This document shows positions 11,402-22,951 of a stretch of 64,000 bases of DNA, piece after piece. Numbering within the stretch: position 1 is the stretch's first letter; each line of letters starts with the position of its first letter. This DNA comes from Panaeolus papilionaceus (taxonomy: Eukaryota > Basidiomycota > Agaricomycetes > Agaricales): contig JADNRZ010000007.1 of the NCBI GenBank assembly GCA_015501605.1, positions 1,922,001-1,986,000 of the forward strand, read 5' to 3'. The notes under the pieces were generated by a model. The model worked only from the letters and a program-made list of their open reading frames with translations. It was not told where the DNA came from and made no database searches. Position numbers and translations under genes: made by a program.

Positions 11402-11861
11402 CTACAACTTCTCTCATTCATTCGTTCCGAGCTGTATCACCTTGCCCGTTAAATTTAATTCTCATTTTATCCCTATTTTTACTTGTTCTACTTTAACGAT
11501 GTGAAATTCATTGAACTCGAAGACAACTTGTTAAATTTCACAACAAATTTCAGATACATCAGCTTCGTTGAACTGGAACAAGCTCAATTTACACACAGGA
11601 CTCAGTGTATTCCACTCTCGGGTTAATCCTCTTTTCGACGGGGGCTTGGTGCATTCCGGCAAGTCTTATGATTCCTCTACTGGACCCCTGTGAGCCCCCG
11701 AAAGTAAATCCCTTATGAAAAGAGAGGAATAGAAAACCCCTGGAATAGGACGTTGTAAATTCCTTACTCCGGGAGGGTTTTTGCAATTCCTTCTCTAGAC
11801 CCCCTTTCCGCTACCCCCGGTCCAGGGTGGATTTTTGGGGTCTGCCCCGTTCAAGAGGGTC
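11402..11861. other. Right subterminal region of the CACTA element, no gene
   Basis: 460 bp after the tnp2 stop. It is T- and C-rich, with several aatcc/attcc words (11600-11790) on alternating strands that could be degenerate subterminal repeats. The internal TGACTTCGTGTCA motif is absent. No reading frame is supported. Confidence 0.45.
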
Positions 11862-11888
11862 AATAACCCCTGGGCTGGGTTCACAGTG
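11862..11888 (-). repeat. Right terminal inverted repeat of the CACTA element
   Basis: Reads GGCTGGGTTCACAGTG on the + strand at its outer 16 bases, the exact inverse of the left end. It is followed by TGT at 11889-11891, which matches the left flank. Confidence 0.93.
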
Positions 11889-12440
11889 TGTTCCCATCGA
11901 ATCTTCCGGCGAAATTGTTGTCCCTGAAATCGGTGTCAGTGGCTACGTCGCCTACATCACCCTCATCCTTCAAACTCAACCCCCCCGTATAAACACCTCG
12001 CCCCCGAAGCTCTCGATCTCCTCGACACGTCACGCGCGGCGTCTGCATAGGTCGAGACAACGCCCCTCTCATCCATCTTACATACACCCACGGGCAAGGA
12101 CTCTACAGTCTCTACTGTCGTCCCGACTGCGACAACCGCAGGGGATGCGGAGACGAGTTGGAGCGAGTTAAGGAGGCTTGTGAGTTGGTGGTGTTTTTGA
12201 TGTTTATGTTTATGTTGGTGTTGTTGCGTTGCCCTTCATCGAACCTATCTACTTGTTTTCTGGTGTTCTTCGTCGATGTCTGCTCACCATAGAACATCGC
12301 TGCATCTCCATCGTCACCACCCGCATGATGGTACCCCGCCCCGCCGATTTTATATCGTCCGAACTCTGTTTTTTCGCGCATATACCCAACGCTCGACGTT
12401 ACTCTTGTCTCGCTCTTCTCTCTGTTTCACCTTGAATCAT
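11889..12440 (+). pseudogene. Decayed gene continued on the right flank of the insertion
   Basis: Directly after the transposon one frame reads VPIESSGEIVVPEIG then GYVAYITLILQTQ, which joins in frame to the left-flank fragment at 1-166 once the transposon is removed. Further on another frame reads GRDNAPLIHLTYTHGQG and LYCRPDCDNRRGCGDELE, so the coding signal continues with shifts. Stops and shifts on both flanks suggest the gene was already broken before the insertion. Family not firmly recognised; a weak likeness to an arrestin-type N-terminal sandwich is noted. Confidence 0.4.
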
Positions 12441-13206
12441 TTGTCCCTCAGCCCGATTTCTCCAGCTGACTTCACACCCTCTTTTTGGTCTAGATCGCTC
12501 CACGCGTCTCCCGCATATCTACCCCACGTTCCCTGGTCTTGTTTGCAACTTCAACAACCCATTTAGCTTCAGCTTCATCTCAAGCCTTCCTCAGCGGTGG
12601 CACATCTTATCTTCATTGATTCGTTCAATCACTGCTACCATTTTATTTGCTCATTCATCGTTGTTCAACTGCATCTCATCTCATAATAGTTTATCTGATT
12701 CATCTTGTTTCATTGTTTTCAACAAAGTACTACTAGGTTTTGGCCTATACATCGTTATTACCGTTACGACCCCTCTCTGTCTGTTTTTCTTTCTTTACCC
12801 CATTGTTTTCAAATATGAGGTATACAGTAATTATATTTCTATTTAATTGAGTTTGAATTCTTCGGGTTGTTGGTTTGGTTTGATGCCGTAAGATTGGAAA
12901 CTTGAAGGATTGAAGGAACTATAGAAATTGGTTGGACTTTCATTTAATGGGATGGTACGCGTCGCGTCCTTTTATTGAGTCACGTGGCAATTTTTAAACA
13001 GCTCGGGGTTAGAAATTGGGGTCTCGAAATAGAAATCCTGAGGCCTAAGCCGTGAGCTTCGTTAGCATGACCCCATTGTCCGCGGTCAGTTCGATTAGGA
13101 ACAGCACGAGGCTTAGCTCGTGGATCCATAAGCAGCGTCACAGTGACACAGACATGCCACCACATTTCACTCCGCTGGGATCCCATAACCCTTTGAATGA
13201 AACCAC
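12441..13206. other. Intergenic region before the first F-box gene
   Basis: Pyrimidine-rich and AT-rich DNA. No reading frame, tRNA or repeat that I can support. Confidence 0.4.
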
Positions 13207-14554
13207 ATGGGATTACTTGCGCCGACGACGACACTTCCTCTGGAGGTTATCTTCCACACCATCGACATAGGGTTCTACAACGACCCTCCTACCCTCCAAA
13301 TCTTGTCTTTAACATGTCACGCCATCCACCGCTACATCCACAGATACATCTTCCGAAGAGTCAGCTTATGGGTGGGAGACCACCAGAGGCTGGCATCAAA
13401 CGTCCCTGGGTTTCTCGCTATCATCAGGCGTTCTCCTACCATCCTTTCAGCGATATACAGCCTAAATATAGTGCTGGGCATAGAGATGAGCATCCCTCAA
13501 ATCGAAGAAGTAGACGCTCTATGCTCAATCATGCAGGAGGAGCTTCCGAACCTCACTAGCGTGCATATAACCGTACATGACTGGGCTTTAGACCGCGTTG
13601 GTCAAATGCCTCGATTCCGGACTTCGCTCAGCCAGCTGTTAGGAAACCCGAATTTGTCCAAATTGAGGGTGTTGGGGTCCGGATATTTGGATATGTCACT
13701 GCTGGACAACGCAACACACGTCGTAAATTTCACTATCCAAAATGTGCCGTCCGGTGCCAATGACAGCCTAGTCAATACAGCCAACCGAAGCCCGCCCAGA
13801 TTGCAACCAACGATGTTCACGCTATATAACCCACCTTTGCACAGCACTGTGCTCAGTTCTGAATACTGCGACCTCACCTCCGTTTTGACATTCCGCATAT
13901 ATGCGTTTGAACTCCCGCTCCGAGCTATCCTTGGATATTTGGCAAGGTTCTCCTCAACGTTGACGAGGCTTGAGATATATCTTACAACCTATCAAACATA
14001 CTACAGTCCAGGTTCGTCGCACATGCTATTTATTTATTTATGACGATCAGTCAGCTGATCAATACTTTCACGAACTCGAATTAGGGGACCCGCAACCCCT
14101 TATCTTGAGCGCACTATTCAACCTTCGACACCTCACACTCACACTTAACGCCAAATTCAAGTATGGTCAACTTACCTCTCACTCAGCAAGCGATTTTCAA
14201 TGGATAATCAACACCCTATGCTCTCTGTCACGTTCAAACATCGTCGAATCTATCAGAATCCTCACGCGAATCAATACCCTCGACTACCTCCGCAGCATCG
14301 ATTGGGCGCTCTTCGACTCCTCGGTATTCGGTCTGGAACCGCCAACGAAATGGGTATCATTGAAGGCTTTGGATATGATGTTTTTCATGAATGGTAAACA
14401 TGATTTGACGCCGTTGGTAATCGAATTTCAGGACGTATGGATCCCTGGGACGCTGTTGAACTTTAGGGGAAAAACACACGCGGTGTTAGATGTTAGGTGT
14501 AGAACGGGACAGTCGATCATGGATTACGCTCCAGGGGATCTATTTCTGCTTTAG
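13207..14554 (+). CDS. F-box/LRR-like protein, family A
   Basis: Two exons, 13207-14011 and 14085-14554, join to 424 residues. The N-terminus is F-box-like: LPLEVIFHTIDIGFYNDPP then LSLTCHAIHRYIHRYIF, the usual place where Skp1 would bind in an SCF ubiquitin ligase. The rest has irregular leucine-rich segments (LSQLLGNPNLSKLRVLGSG, FSSTLTRLEIYL, LFNLRHLTLTLN) that would recognise a substrate. It belongs to the same family as the genes at 17603 (+) and 22952 (+), sharing the intron position just after the TRLEIYL motif and the endings FQD.W.P..L.NFRG.T. It is shorter at the N-terminus than the 22952 copy, so an upstream exon cannot be excluded. Substrate unknown. Confidence 0.8.
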
Positions 14555-14639
14555 TTTACTGGTGCTTTATCTGTTTCTCTCTCTTCGACATTTTCTTTAT
14601 TCTCCTTTTATTTCCAAAACTTTCCATCGCTTTAGTCAG

Positions 14640-15050
14640 CATCAAGTGCATGTCGCCTAGTCGAAGATTGAAGCCTGTACCAGATACTAACGCCAATATC
14701 AATGCTTTGTTCACGGATCACAGCAACGGCACCAGCACCAGAGTTCCGGTAATTCTGACTACTCCACGACGAAGGCTGAGACAGCAACGGGGTCGAGGTC
14801 ATGAAGTTAGGAGAGCACCAAACACAAGAGCAGACATTCGACGAGGGAGACAAGAAAGAAGGCAAAGTCGCATTTGATTTCAATCTCCCGGTCCTAGTTT
14901 CGAATTTAAAAAATGTCATTATCAACGCAGTTCTGTGTCGTCCTCCTGCGCTCCTTTTATTTTATGTCTTGCACTCTTCTCTCATTTCACCCCCTCGACC
15001 TCATGCAACCCTCGTTTCACTCCTCGAACGAGACTTCGAGATAGGAGCAA
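14640..15050 (+). pseudogene. Second decayed copy of the gene hit by the CACTA element
   Basis: Between 14740 and 14885 one frame reads EVMKLGEHQTQEQTF then DEGDKKEGKVAFDFNLP, matching the remnant at 1-166 (EVEKPGE and GKVAFDF). Several stops precede it and the frame ends soon after. It shows that the broken family had at least two copies in this window. No function assigned. Confidence 0.4.
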
Positions 15051-15058
15051 GATGATAA

Positions 15059-16892
15059 CTAAGCATCAACGTCCTGCCCTTCCTGCTCGCTATTCCATTC
15101 ATTTGCACTTTCTTCATCATCGCACCTGGTTGTATTTTTAATTTTGGATCGCAAAGCTTCAAAATCGACTTCGGCAATAGGTGCTTGACTCTCTGCAAGA
15201 ATATCGAAGGCACTGATGAATAGGGTTATGAGCAGGATTAAAGTCTAATTGAAGAAGAAACCTACCCGACACGCTTGAAAACCTCTCTGCGTATGTAATT
15301 AGTGGAACCGGGCACCTCAGTTTCCAGATTACCCCACTCAATTTTGACACCTGTATAGCTGCAAAAAATCAGCGATGGTTCCGTGCATGGAGCACAGCCA
15401 TACTTACAAGGAGAAGGCAGCTTCCTCGGTGAAGTCAGTGTTGGTGATGGGTTTCATACCCAAAGAATACTCGCGCAAGATATGAGCTATCTGTAAAGAG
15501 CATGCATCATTATTGAAACAAGGACATGAAATATGAGATACATACAGCTGCGGCAGCCAGCAGAATCATGGAGGAAGTAACCATCTTGTTCTTCCTGCAA
15601 TGCGTTTTGGCCTTGATGTCCATCTTTGTCCGCGTGCTTGGGAACCAGATTCCCCGTATAACAATCACAAGGATCTCGGACAAGAAGGGCGATCCCTTAT
15701 CATATGTTTTTTCCTAGGACCTGTTAGCGAGAATACATAACATCGAGGAGAGGAATACCTGTGGGTTGGCATCAGCGAAGGTAAAAACATGACCTTCAAG
15801 GAGCCACGCCACGGTCTCCTTGATGACAGCAGATGATGTGCTTGACGCACACAGGCCGAAGTGAGTGGGGACAGCGTAGCGGGCAGTGTTAATCATGTGA
15901 TTAGAGAGGTAACCTCGAGAGTACCATGCCTGGCATAGAAAAGATATGCAGAGTTAGGTGGAATATCTGACGATGAATAAATAACTCACGAAAGTGACGA
16001 GATCCAGCTGCATAGTCTCGTTTCCAGGTTTCATGAGAGTTAAGTACGGCGCCATAAAACCCTTGTCTTCATTGACCATCGTCTTCATGGACTTCAGGAC
16101 GTACTCGTGCTTCGTCAGGTTGGTCTCCTTAGTCGGAAAAGGGTTGATTCCGCACGCATAGAGATAGCGAATGTATGCCTTGACTGCGACGACGAATCCT
16201 TGAAGCTCAAAGGGGAAGGATTGCTGTTCAACCTTATGACTTTTCTTCTTATTCGCGCCGCTGTTCGACGAGGCTACGGAAGCGGTGGAGACAGATCGAC
16301 GAGGAGTTGATAATTTTTGTTTCGACTTTTTGACTTTTGAGGTGGAGATCTATCCAAAGTACTTAAAGTGAGCTTGTATCGAACAGAACAAACAAGAACT
16401 GACCCTGTTATCCCATCCGTTATCCATTCCATCAGGCTCCGAGTCGTCGTGCTTCACTTTAACAGGACCCTCTTGCTCGCTACAATTCTGTACAATACAG
16501 ACAATGTAAACAATTAATGAAAGTGAACAAATAAACGTACTTCAACAAGTTTCAAAGATTTGGCTGGCTTGGGATCCTTGCTTTTACTATTCCCAGCCGC
16601 GGAGGCTGCGGGCATGTTAGCTTTGCTGAAGACGAAATAAGTGAGAGTATTGCATACCTTCATCGAACTCTACTTCCTTTACCTTTGGCTTCTGGGGCTT
16701 CTTGTGGGGTTTATTACTGGCCTTTACTTTCTGCTTTGCTGGCTGCTGTTCATCGTCGGAGGAGAGGGGTCGCGGACGCTTCCTGCGGGTGGTGCCATGC
16801 TTCTCACCAGAGTCATCTTCATTTTGGCTCTGCTGACTTTCTTCATATTCATCTTCCTCCTCCAGGGAATCACCACTTGACCGGGTCCTCAT
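15059..16892 (-). CDS. DUF6532-like nuclear protein, nine exons
   Basis: Exons 16892-16658, 16605-16541, 16487-16404, 16349-15990, 15929-15759, 15713-15546, 15490-15408, 15358-15266 and 15212-15059 join in phase to 470 residues. The first 190 residues are charged and low in complexity with basic clusters (TRRKRPRP, KPHKKPQKPKVK, KVKKSKQKL), which suggests nuclear location. The folded region starts near PFELQGFVVAVKAYI and continues through RGYLSNHMINTARYAVP, ETVAWLLEGHVFTFADANPQ and MILLAAAAVIAHILREYSLG, an order that resembles the basidiomycete DUF6532 domain. The family has no known biochemical role. The start is the first true ATG (MRTRSSGDS). The name DUF6532 is from memory of the pattern and should be taken as likely, not certain. 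Confidence 0.75.
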
Positions 16893-17602
16893 CGTCGGAA
16901 AGAGTGAAAGTTGTGGTGACGCCACCGTCACCGTGACGGGGAGAGATGGGAAGTGCGGTCCGTGTGCTCGTCAATGAAACGTAAAAACGATGATATGTCG
17001 TAATGAACCGAAGGACGAAAATGCTCTCTTTTAGACCAGGTTTCGCGTTTCATTCATATCTTTGTCCTTGTCGTCAGCTATCCGTTTACCCCTTCATCCC
17101 CGTTTGACTCCGTTCATCTCGTCATCTTCGGTTTTTGGTTTTTATCTCGTCTTCATTGTCATACTTGCCTCCTTCCATTTCTGTCACATATCCTCCCCAT
17201 GAGCTCGAAACACACTGAGAACCCTCCAGTGCAGTCTCCCTGAGCTCTCGAGGATCATTGATGATCGGTAATCATTAGCAGGTGTTGGTTAGCAACCCCC
17301 TTTCTCCTGATAAACAGGTCTCAAGACTTTCGAGAGCCCATTTGGACCACCATATTCTCAACAAGTACACATAAATAGGCCGATATCTATTAGCAAGCAG
17401 TTATAATTAAAGACGGAGTTGTTTAACTACTGTTCCGCCCTCCGGACTTGGTTCGGCTCCATGACCCGAATGAGCTCATCGCAGTGATAAGAGTTTCCTG
17501 GGAGATTGTGAGTCCGGCCCATTGAGATACGACTCACGCAACAGCTATTACATCGTCCCAACAAAAGGATCAAAGTAAAAAGCCGAGTAGATTTCCAGAC
17601 AA
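16893..17602. other. Divergent intergenic region
   Basis: 710 bp between the DUF6532-like gene (-) and the next F-box gene (+). Pyrimidine-rich stretches at 17040-17200 look like a promoter region. No gene supported. Confidence 0.4.
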
Positions 17603-18969
17603 ATGGCAATGCTACCGGATCAGGATCACAACATAGGTGTCGTCTCGATTCAAGCACTCTGGGCATGTATCTTTCCTTCAGAGATTATCTTCCATATTAT
17701 CGACACAGATCTCTCCGATGACAGCCATGCTCTGCATAGCTTGTCCTTGACATGTCGAGTTATCCACGCTTACACGCGCAGATACCTGTTTAACGATATA
17801 ATCTTACGATCAGGAGAGATGTCACTCTCCAACGTCCCAAATTTCGTAGCCATCGTCCACTCTTCATCCAGCATCCTATTAGCGGTCCGCAGACTACACG
17901 TTCTGCTGGGCTCATACACAGGTTATTCTCAGGAGCAACAGATAACCAACGTAGACGCCCTGTGTTGGATCATGAAACAGGAATTCCCCAACCTCACACA
18001 CCTCCGTCTTTGCGTCTCCGAGTCGGCTTCGACGCTTGTAGGCCAAACCCTTCAATTCCAGAGCTCACTCAGCCTATTGTTGGCAAGCCCGAAGCTGTCA
18101 AACCTGAAGTTTCTGGGATATGGACCGCTCAATATGGCATTGCTCGAGCAGGCAGTGCATGTTAGAGACTTGACTATTCAAACCGTCAGACAGCCCAGTG
18201 CCGATGGCGCTGTCGTCACCCAAGGTCCAGCAAGAATCCGACCAGTCACGCTCAACTTGTACAGTCCTCCATGGAAAAGCTCAATTCTCACTTCCATGCA
18301 CTGCGATTTCTCTGCTATTTCAACATTCCGGTTTTATGGCCTCGAACAGCTTCTCATTCGACCATATCTTGCCAATTTTTCATCTACATTAACTAGACTT
18401 GAGATATATCTCAACTTTAGAGCTTACACACAAGGTCAGTCGAACGCATATTGGAAGTCTTTGTTCATTGTAATATGGACTGATGCATATATTGATGATG
18501 TGAAGGACCTCCTCGGTTAGACTTGCGAGCGCTGGTTAAACTTCGACACCTAACGACCACACTTAACGCAAAATTCTGGAACGGAACTCATAGCCATAGC
18601 CATCAGTCAGTACTGGAGTTGCAGTGGCTCATCGATATGTTGGGCTCTTTACCGGCTCCATGTGTTGTCGAATCCATCAGAATCCTGACGCGATGCACCG
18701 CTTTCGATGATCTCCGCAACGTCGATTGGGCGATGTTCGACGGGTTGGTTTTTGGCTCACATATGAAATGGTCGTCCTTGAAGTCCCTCGATTTTGTATT
18801 TTTTCTACAATATTCCCAAGATTTAGCCCCGCTAGGCATGGATTTTCAAGACATATGGATGCCGACGAAGCTCCGCAACTTTAGGCAGACAACTGATGCT
18901 GTACTAAATGTCAAGCTTGAAGCCGGACGAACGATCACCGCCTACGCTCCGGAGGATTTGCAGGGATGA
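17603..18969 (+). CDS. F-box/LRR-like protein, family A
   Basis: Two exons, 17603-18434 and 18521-18969, join to 426 residues. F-box-like start: FPSEIIFHIIDTDLSDDSHALHS then LSLTCRVIHAYTRRYLF. Leucine-rich segments follow (LSLLLASPKLSNLKFLG, FSSTLTRLEIYL, LVKLRHLTTTLN), and it ends in MDFQDIWMPTKLRNFRQTTDA. It is clearly paralogous to the gene at 13207, with the intron in the same place and near-equal length. A role as substrate adaptor in a Skp1-Cullin-F-box ligase follows from family membership only. Confidence 0.85.
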
Positions 18970-19437
18970 AACGTCGTTAAACGTTCGCCAGTGGTTGATA
19001 GGTTAGTGTCAATGTCTTGCGTTTATGGTTTTGTGCATTCGGCTCTTTTAATATCGGCTGTGTCTTATTCAAGTTATTACAATACCACACATACCGACGA
19101 CTTGTCATAGAACATTCATATATGGATAAGGTATTCTGTGCGTCTCCGATCCAAAATCATTGTAAATCATGTATCTTACTTAGGAGTTGGCCTAATAACA
19201 ACGGTTGAAATTAACCGATGCATATTATATTGACACACCAAGGTTCTCCTCCTCCCGACTTTAGAATCAGAACTCTGGAGGAGTTCAAGTCGATCATGTG
19301 ATCGCCGAAGCTTTGCATATGCACATAATGCAGGGGGATCGTCTCAAGACCAACTTGTGAGCCTTTTCCCTCCATCTCCCATCACCCAACCGCTCCTATC
19401 AGCTTTTCAATCATCAGCATATATTCGCAGTTGAGAC
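18970..19437. other. Intergenic region
   Basis: 468 bp of 3' and 5' flanking DNA between the F-box gene and the kinase-like gene. No reading frame or repeat supported. Confidence 0.4.
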
Positions 19438-21814
19438 ATGCTAGGTTCGGTTTCTGAACCTGTGCAGCAGACAGGCACTTCGCACAAGGCACCCCAGCGC
19501 AAAGTACATGCCACTCAATCCCTAAAGACTCGATGTGAATCCCATGGCACCACACTCAAGATGATCGCAGTCAAGCCCGCCGGAATGGAAAATTTCACGA
19601 AACTCATTGAGCGCATTATCCTGAGCCAGATGGATCCCCCTATCGCTGCAGGCGGTGATAACGACAACGACAAATTGACGTATGCCAACAAGCGACGTGA
19701 GGTTCTCAACAACAAGATGACGCGCCGGAGATATGTCTTCAACTCTTGGCCCCGCGATCCTAAGGGAGGAGTGTTAACAGCGGAGAATTCCGTCTTGGGA
19801 AAAGAAACGCCCGACAAAATCCAACTGTGGGGCGCAACTCTGCTCGATTTCTACTACACCAACCGTGTTCCGATCAATCCCAACAAATTTCAGTTCACAG
19901 ATCACTCGATAACTGTATCTACTGGCAGTAAACTTCTAGGTTGGATGGAGAAACACGGAGAGGATTATGCTGTGGACCAGTTGGATCTTGCCAGACTTGA
20001 ACCTGATCCTGAGGTTATTGAGCCACTTGACATCGCACAACTGATTAGAGAGAAGGAGCAGCTGTCTGTGCAACACGCTTTAGAACCAATTCTGAAAAGA
20101 TTGGTACGTTTGAATACGCTCCGTAGCCTCATATGAACTAATTACCGTTCTATAACAAGCCACCTCGCCCTGCGCTTCGGGCCCCTCGCTACCCTATGCC
20201 GTGGCCTCGTCCTCCATTCTGTTCTGATACGCATCAATGGCCTGAGCCACCCATGCTTGAGAAGTTGATCCCGCTGTCCAGCCTTCCCAAGACTCTCATT
20301 GTTCACGATCCCTGGGGTGCGACGGACGGGAAACTCAAGAGCTGTAGTGACAACTGGAAACCACCGACTACAGAGACAAAAGCTCTCCGATATCGCTTGC
20401 AACTGTCAAGGGCTGGGGAAGAACGTGTCCAACGGGAGCTCGAGGAAGCGAAGAAGCAGAAAGAGGCAAAGGATAAGATCATGGCGACATTTCTCGCAGA
20501 TCCTCATACTCGCAATCCAGTCCCAGAGGATGGGTTCTTTATCGCCACTGACAGCGAAGACGAACTCTGGACCGACGGTGCAGAAGTTGATCCCCGTATC
20601 TTGTGCTTATTACCTCCTATGCCTACTGTCGACCCCAATGAACCTGCACATCTTCGTCTCTCGCCTAGTCATCTCTTGGGTTCTGGCCACCACTCTGTTC
20701 TTTATGACGCTGAATTCGAGCTCCCTCGTGATCTTCTTGCTGAACGTCCCATCTGTAGCGCCTGTATCATCGAGTCTGCTGTCCGTATCTGTGCCGAAGA
20801 AGATGCTGTGGACCCTGACAAAAAATGGGCGAAGACCAAGGGCAAGGTTACGATTCATCGCGAGAGAGACCGCGGTTACAGTTTGGTAACGGCTGATCCA
20901 GCCTCGGGGAAAGATATCGAGCACTCTATGGAACCACCGAGCGACTCTGTGTCTTCCGTATATGATGGGCCCGTTCGGGTTGTGCGCGTCGACGTCAACT
21001 ACCTTGAACCATTCGACAAGCCGTGCAAGCATTTCACCAATAACCCAGGGGAAGTAAGGTTCTCGCCCACCACTACTGTTCGGGTGGCTGCAAAGCTTTC
21101 GAGGCCTGGTGATAGCCACTTGGACGCTGAGGCCAGGAACTACGAATCCTTCCCTTTGCACTTCTTTCAGCACTGGAGCGGCCTCTGTATTCCACCCCGC
21201 CACCAATATCCAGTTCCTGTCGGTGCTATTGCGCCTCAATACTATGGGTACTATGTCTTTGATGGACTGGTTGACGATGACGACCCGATTGCGGAGGGCC
21301 CTCTTACGCCAGCTGAATCCGCAGCTTTTGAAGAAAACGAAGCTCTCAAAACTATTGGCACGCAGGACGATAGGTATTATAGTCCGATCATGCTTCTAGA
21401 AAACTGTGGCCAGCCCATCGAGTCCGACAAACTCTCTGTTGATGATAGGTGCGTCTATTTATTTCTTTTCACTCATGATGGCCAACTCACAAACTACGAC
21501 GAATTAGAGAGCAAGCGATCTCCCTCTTCAACCGCTTCCACCACGCGGGATGGTGTCATCTATCGCTCTATCAACGCAACATCGTCATGAAACCTGGCCC
21601 CATAAACGTGACCCATCAGGAGCGGTTAAACAACTCGAAGCAACGCGGAGGATTAGGAGAGGAGTGGACATTTCGATTGATTGATTATGGGAGGAGCTGT
21701 GTATACAACAACGAGAATCATCCGTCTTATGAGAGGCATGGGAAGGAGAACATGGTCCAGGAGGCACAAACGTTGTGGCGCTGGATGAATATCGATGATC
21801 ATCCTGGATTTTGA
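19438..21814 (+). CDS. Divergent protein kinase-like protein lacking the HRD aspartate
   Basis: Three exons, 19438-20103, 20160-21448 and 21508-21814, join to 753 residues. A kinase-like fold occupies the second half: LSPSHLLGSGHHSVLYDAEF near residue 390 resembles a glycine-rich loop, HHAGWCHLSLYQRNIV near 662-677 sits where the catalytic loop belongs, and FRLIDYGRS near 706-714 sits where DFG belongs. The usual catalytic aspartate of HRD is replaced (HLS), while the loop asparagine and the DYG aspartate are kept. This pattern is seen in agaric kinase-like proteins of unknown activity, so it may be a pseudokinase or a non-canonical phosphotransferase. The N-terminal 220 residues and a charged helix (EEAKKQKEAKDK) have no recognised domain. 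Confidence 0.8.
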
Positions 21815-22010
21815 CGCTTCAGAGTACCTGGCCTCGTGAAACTCTGAACGGTTCCGAGCCAAATTTCAAGTAAATCATGTATCCTATGTAGAAGTAAAGT
21901 CATTCGGCTATCGGCTCGGAATATGTATCGTTATCACTACCCATTCGCAACATGGAACTGGCCAGTTCCAGGGTGTCAAAATTTCTATCGCTTTCAACGC
22001 ATGTTCAAGA

Positions 22011-22397
22011 GTGCTCCTATGGAGATCCGAGATGCAGTTTCAATGGCTCGTCGATACCCTTCACAGGCTCCCAGCGTCATGCTGTGTCGAAATTGTTCAA
22101 GTACTGATTGACACCAATTGGGCTGAGGGGTCTCGTATGTTTAATTGGAATTCTTTCGACTCACAGGTGTTTGATAGCATCAGAAACTGGGGCCTTCTGA
22201 AGGAGCTGGAAATAGTAGTCATTGCCGACACTCGAACGAATTTAGACGCCCTCGGGACAGGGTTCCAGGACGCCTGGCTTCCAGATCAATTAAAGAATTT
22301 CCGAGCAAAGACAATGGCGCAGTTAACTGTTAGGACAGTGACGTGGACGTTACCGCATTTAAAAGCCATGATACCAATCATCCTTTCCAGTCGATGA
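22011..22397 (+). pseudogene. 5'-truncated F-box/LRR family A remnant
   Basis: About 125 codons match only the C-terminal third of family A: FQWLVDTLHRLPASCCVE, WGLLKELEIVV, then LGTGFQDAWLPDQLKNFRAKT. The F-box half and the intron are missing, and it starts abruptly about 200 bp after the kinase-like gene. It is most likely a broken duplicate. Confidence 0.8.
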
Positions 22398-22951
22398 TAT
22401 ATGCTAGAGGGAGGATTGTTGCGAGGGTGGACGCCACCATGATAGCAGTTGACCATAACCACTTCCATTCCACTGGATTAGTTTCTCGCTTCGTTTCTTG
22501 TAATTTACTAGTGGGGAAAAATGCTTCTATGAATGAATTTGGTGTGAATTCAAAGATGACCAGCCGGACGGCCTTGTGGCGCTTGTATGAGGACCTGAGC
22601 ATGACCGTGCCGTGTAGCTAGAGGGTCGACTCATAGACCTGATGGTATGTGTCAATGAATCTATACTGCACACAACAACTCTAGCAGTCTGGCTTTGACC
22701 TTGACCATATCTCGACGACTTTGGCTTCTGAAAACAAACTCCGCCTGGACTAATTCGATCTTTGAATGCTCGTGCTTTATCAATGAAATGCTTTGTCGGC
22801 CGTTAGGTACGAGTTGGAGTGGTCCCAGCCCGTTCAGCTTCGTGAGTAAGATTGACATACAGCCCTGATAAACCTCCGTAAACTGTTATCTATTGCACCG
22901 CAGACCACTTTCGTAAGCATTGGACTTTCTTCTTTTCCACTATCACTCAGC
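22398..22951. other. Intergenic region
   Basis: 554 bp between the F-box remnant and the next intact F-box gene. I see no supported gene. Confidence 0.4.

Larger units (their letters stand above)
167..11888 (+). mobile_element. CACTA (EnSpm-type) DNA transposon, 11.7 kb, four genes
   Basis: The left end begins CACTGTGAACCCAGCC at 167 and the right end is the exact reverse complement, ending at 11888. After the 16 perfect bases the ends still match at most of the next 11 (both contain GGGTTATT). The three bases before the left end (164-166) and after the right end (11889-11891) are both TGT, the 3-bp target duplication expected for CACTA elements. Inside are a tnp2 transposase gene (+, 7917-11401) and three further genes (631-2322 -, 2780-3910 +, 3974-6125 -). 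Two of the four genes carry an in-frame stop, so this copy is probably defective. The element is oriented here by tnp2. Confidence 0.93.
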
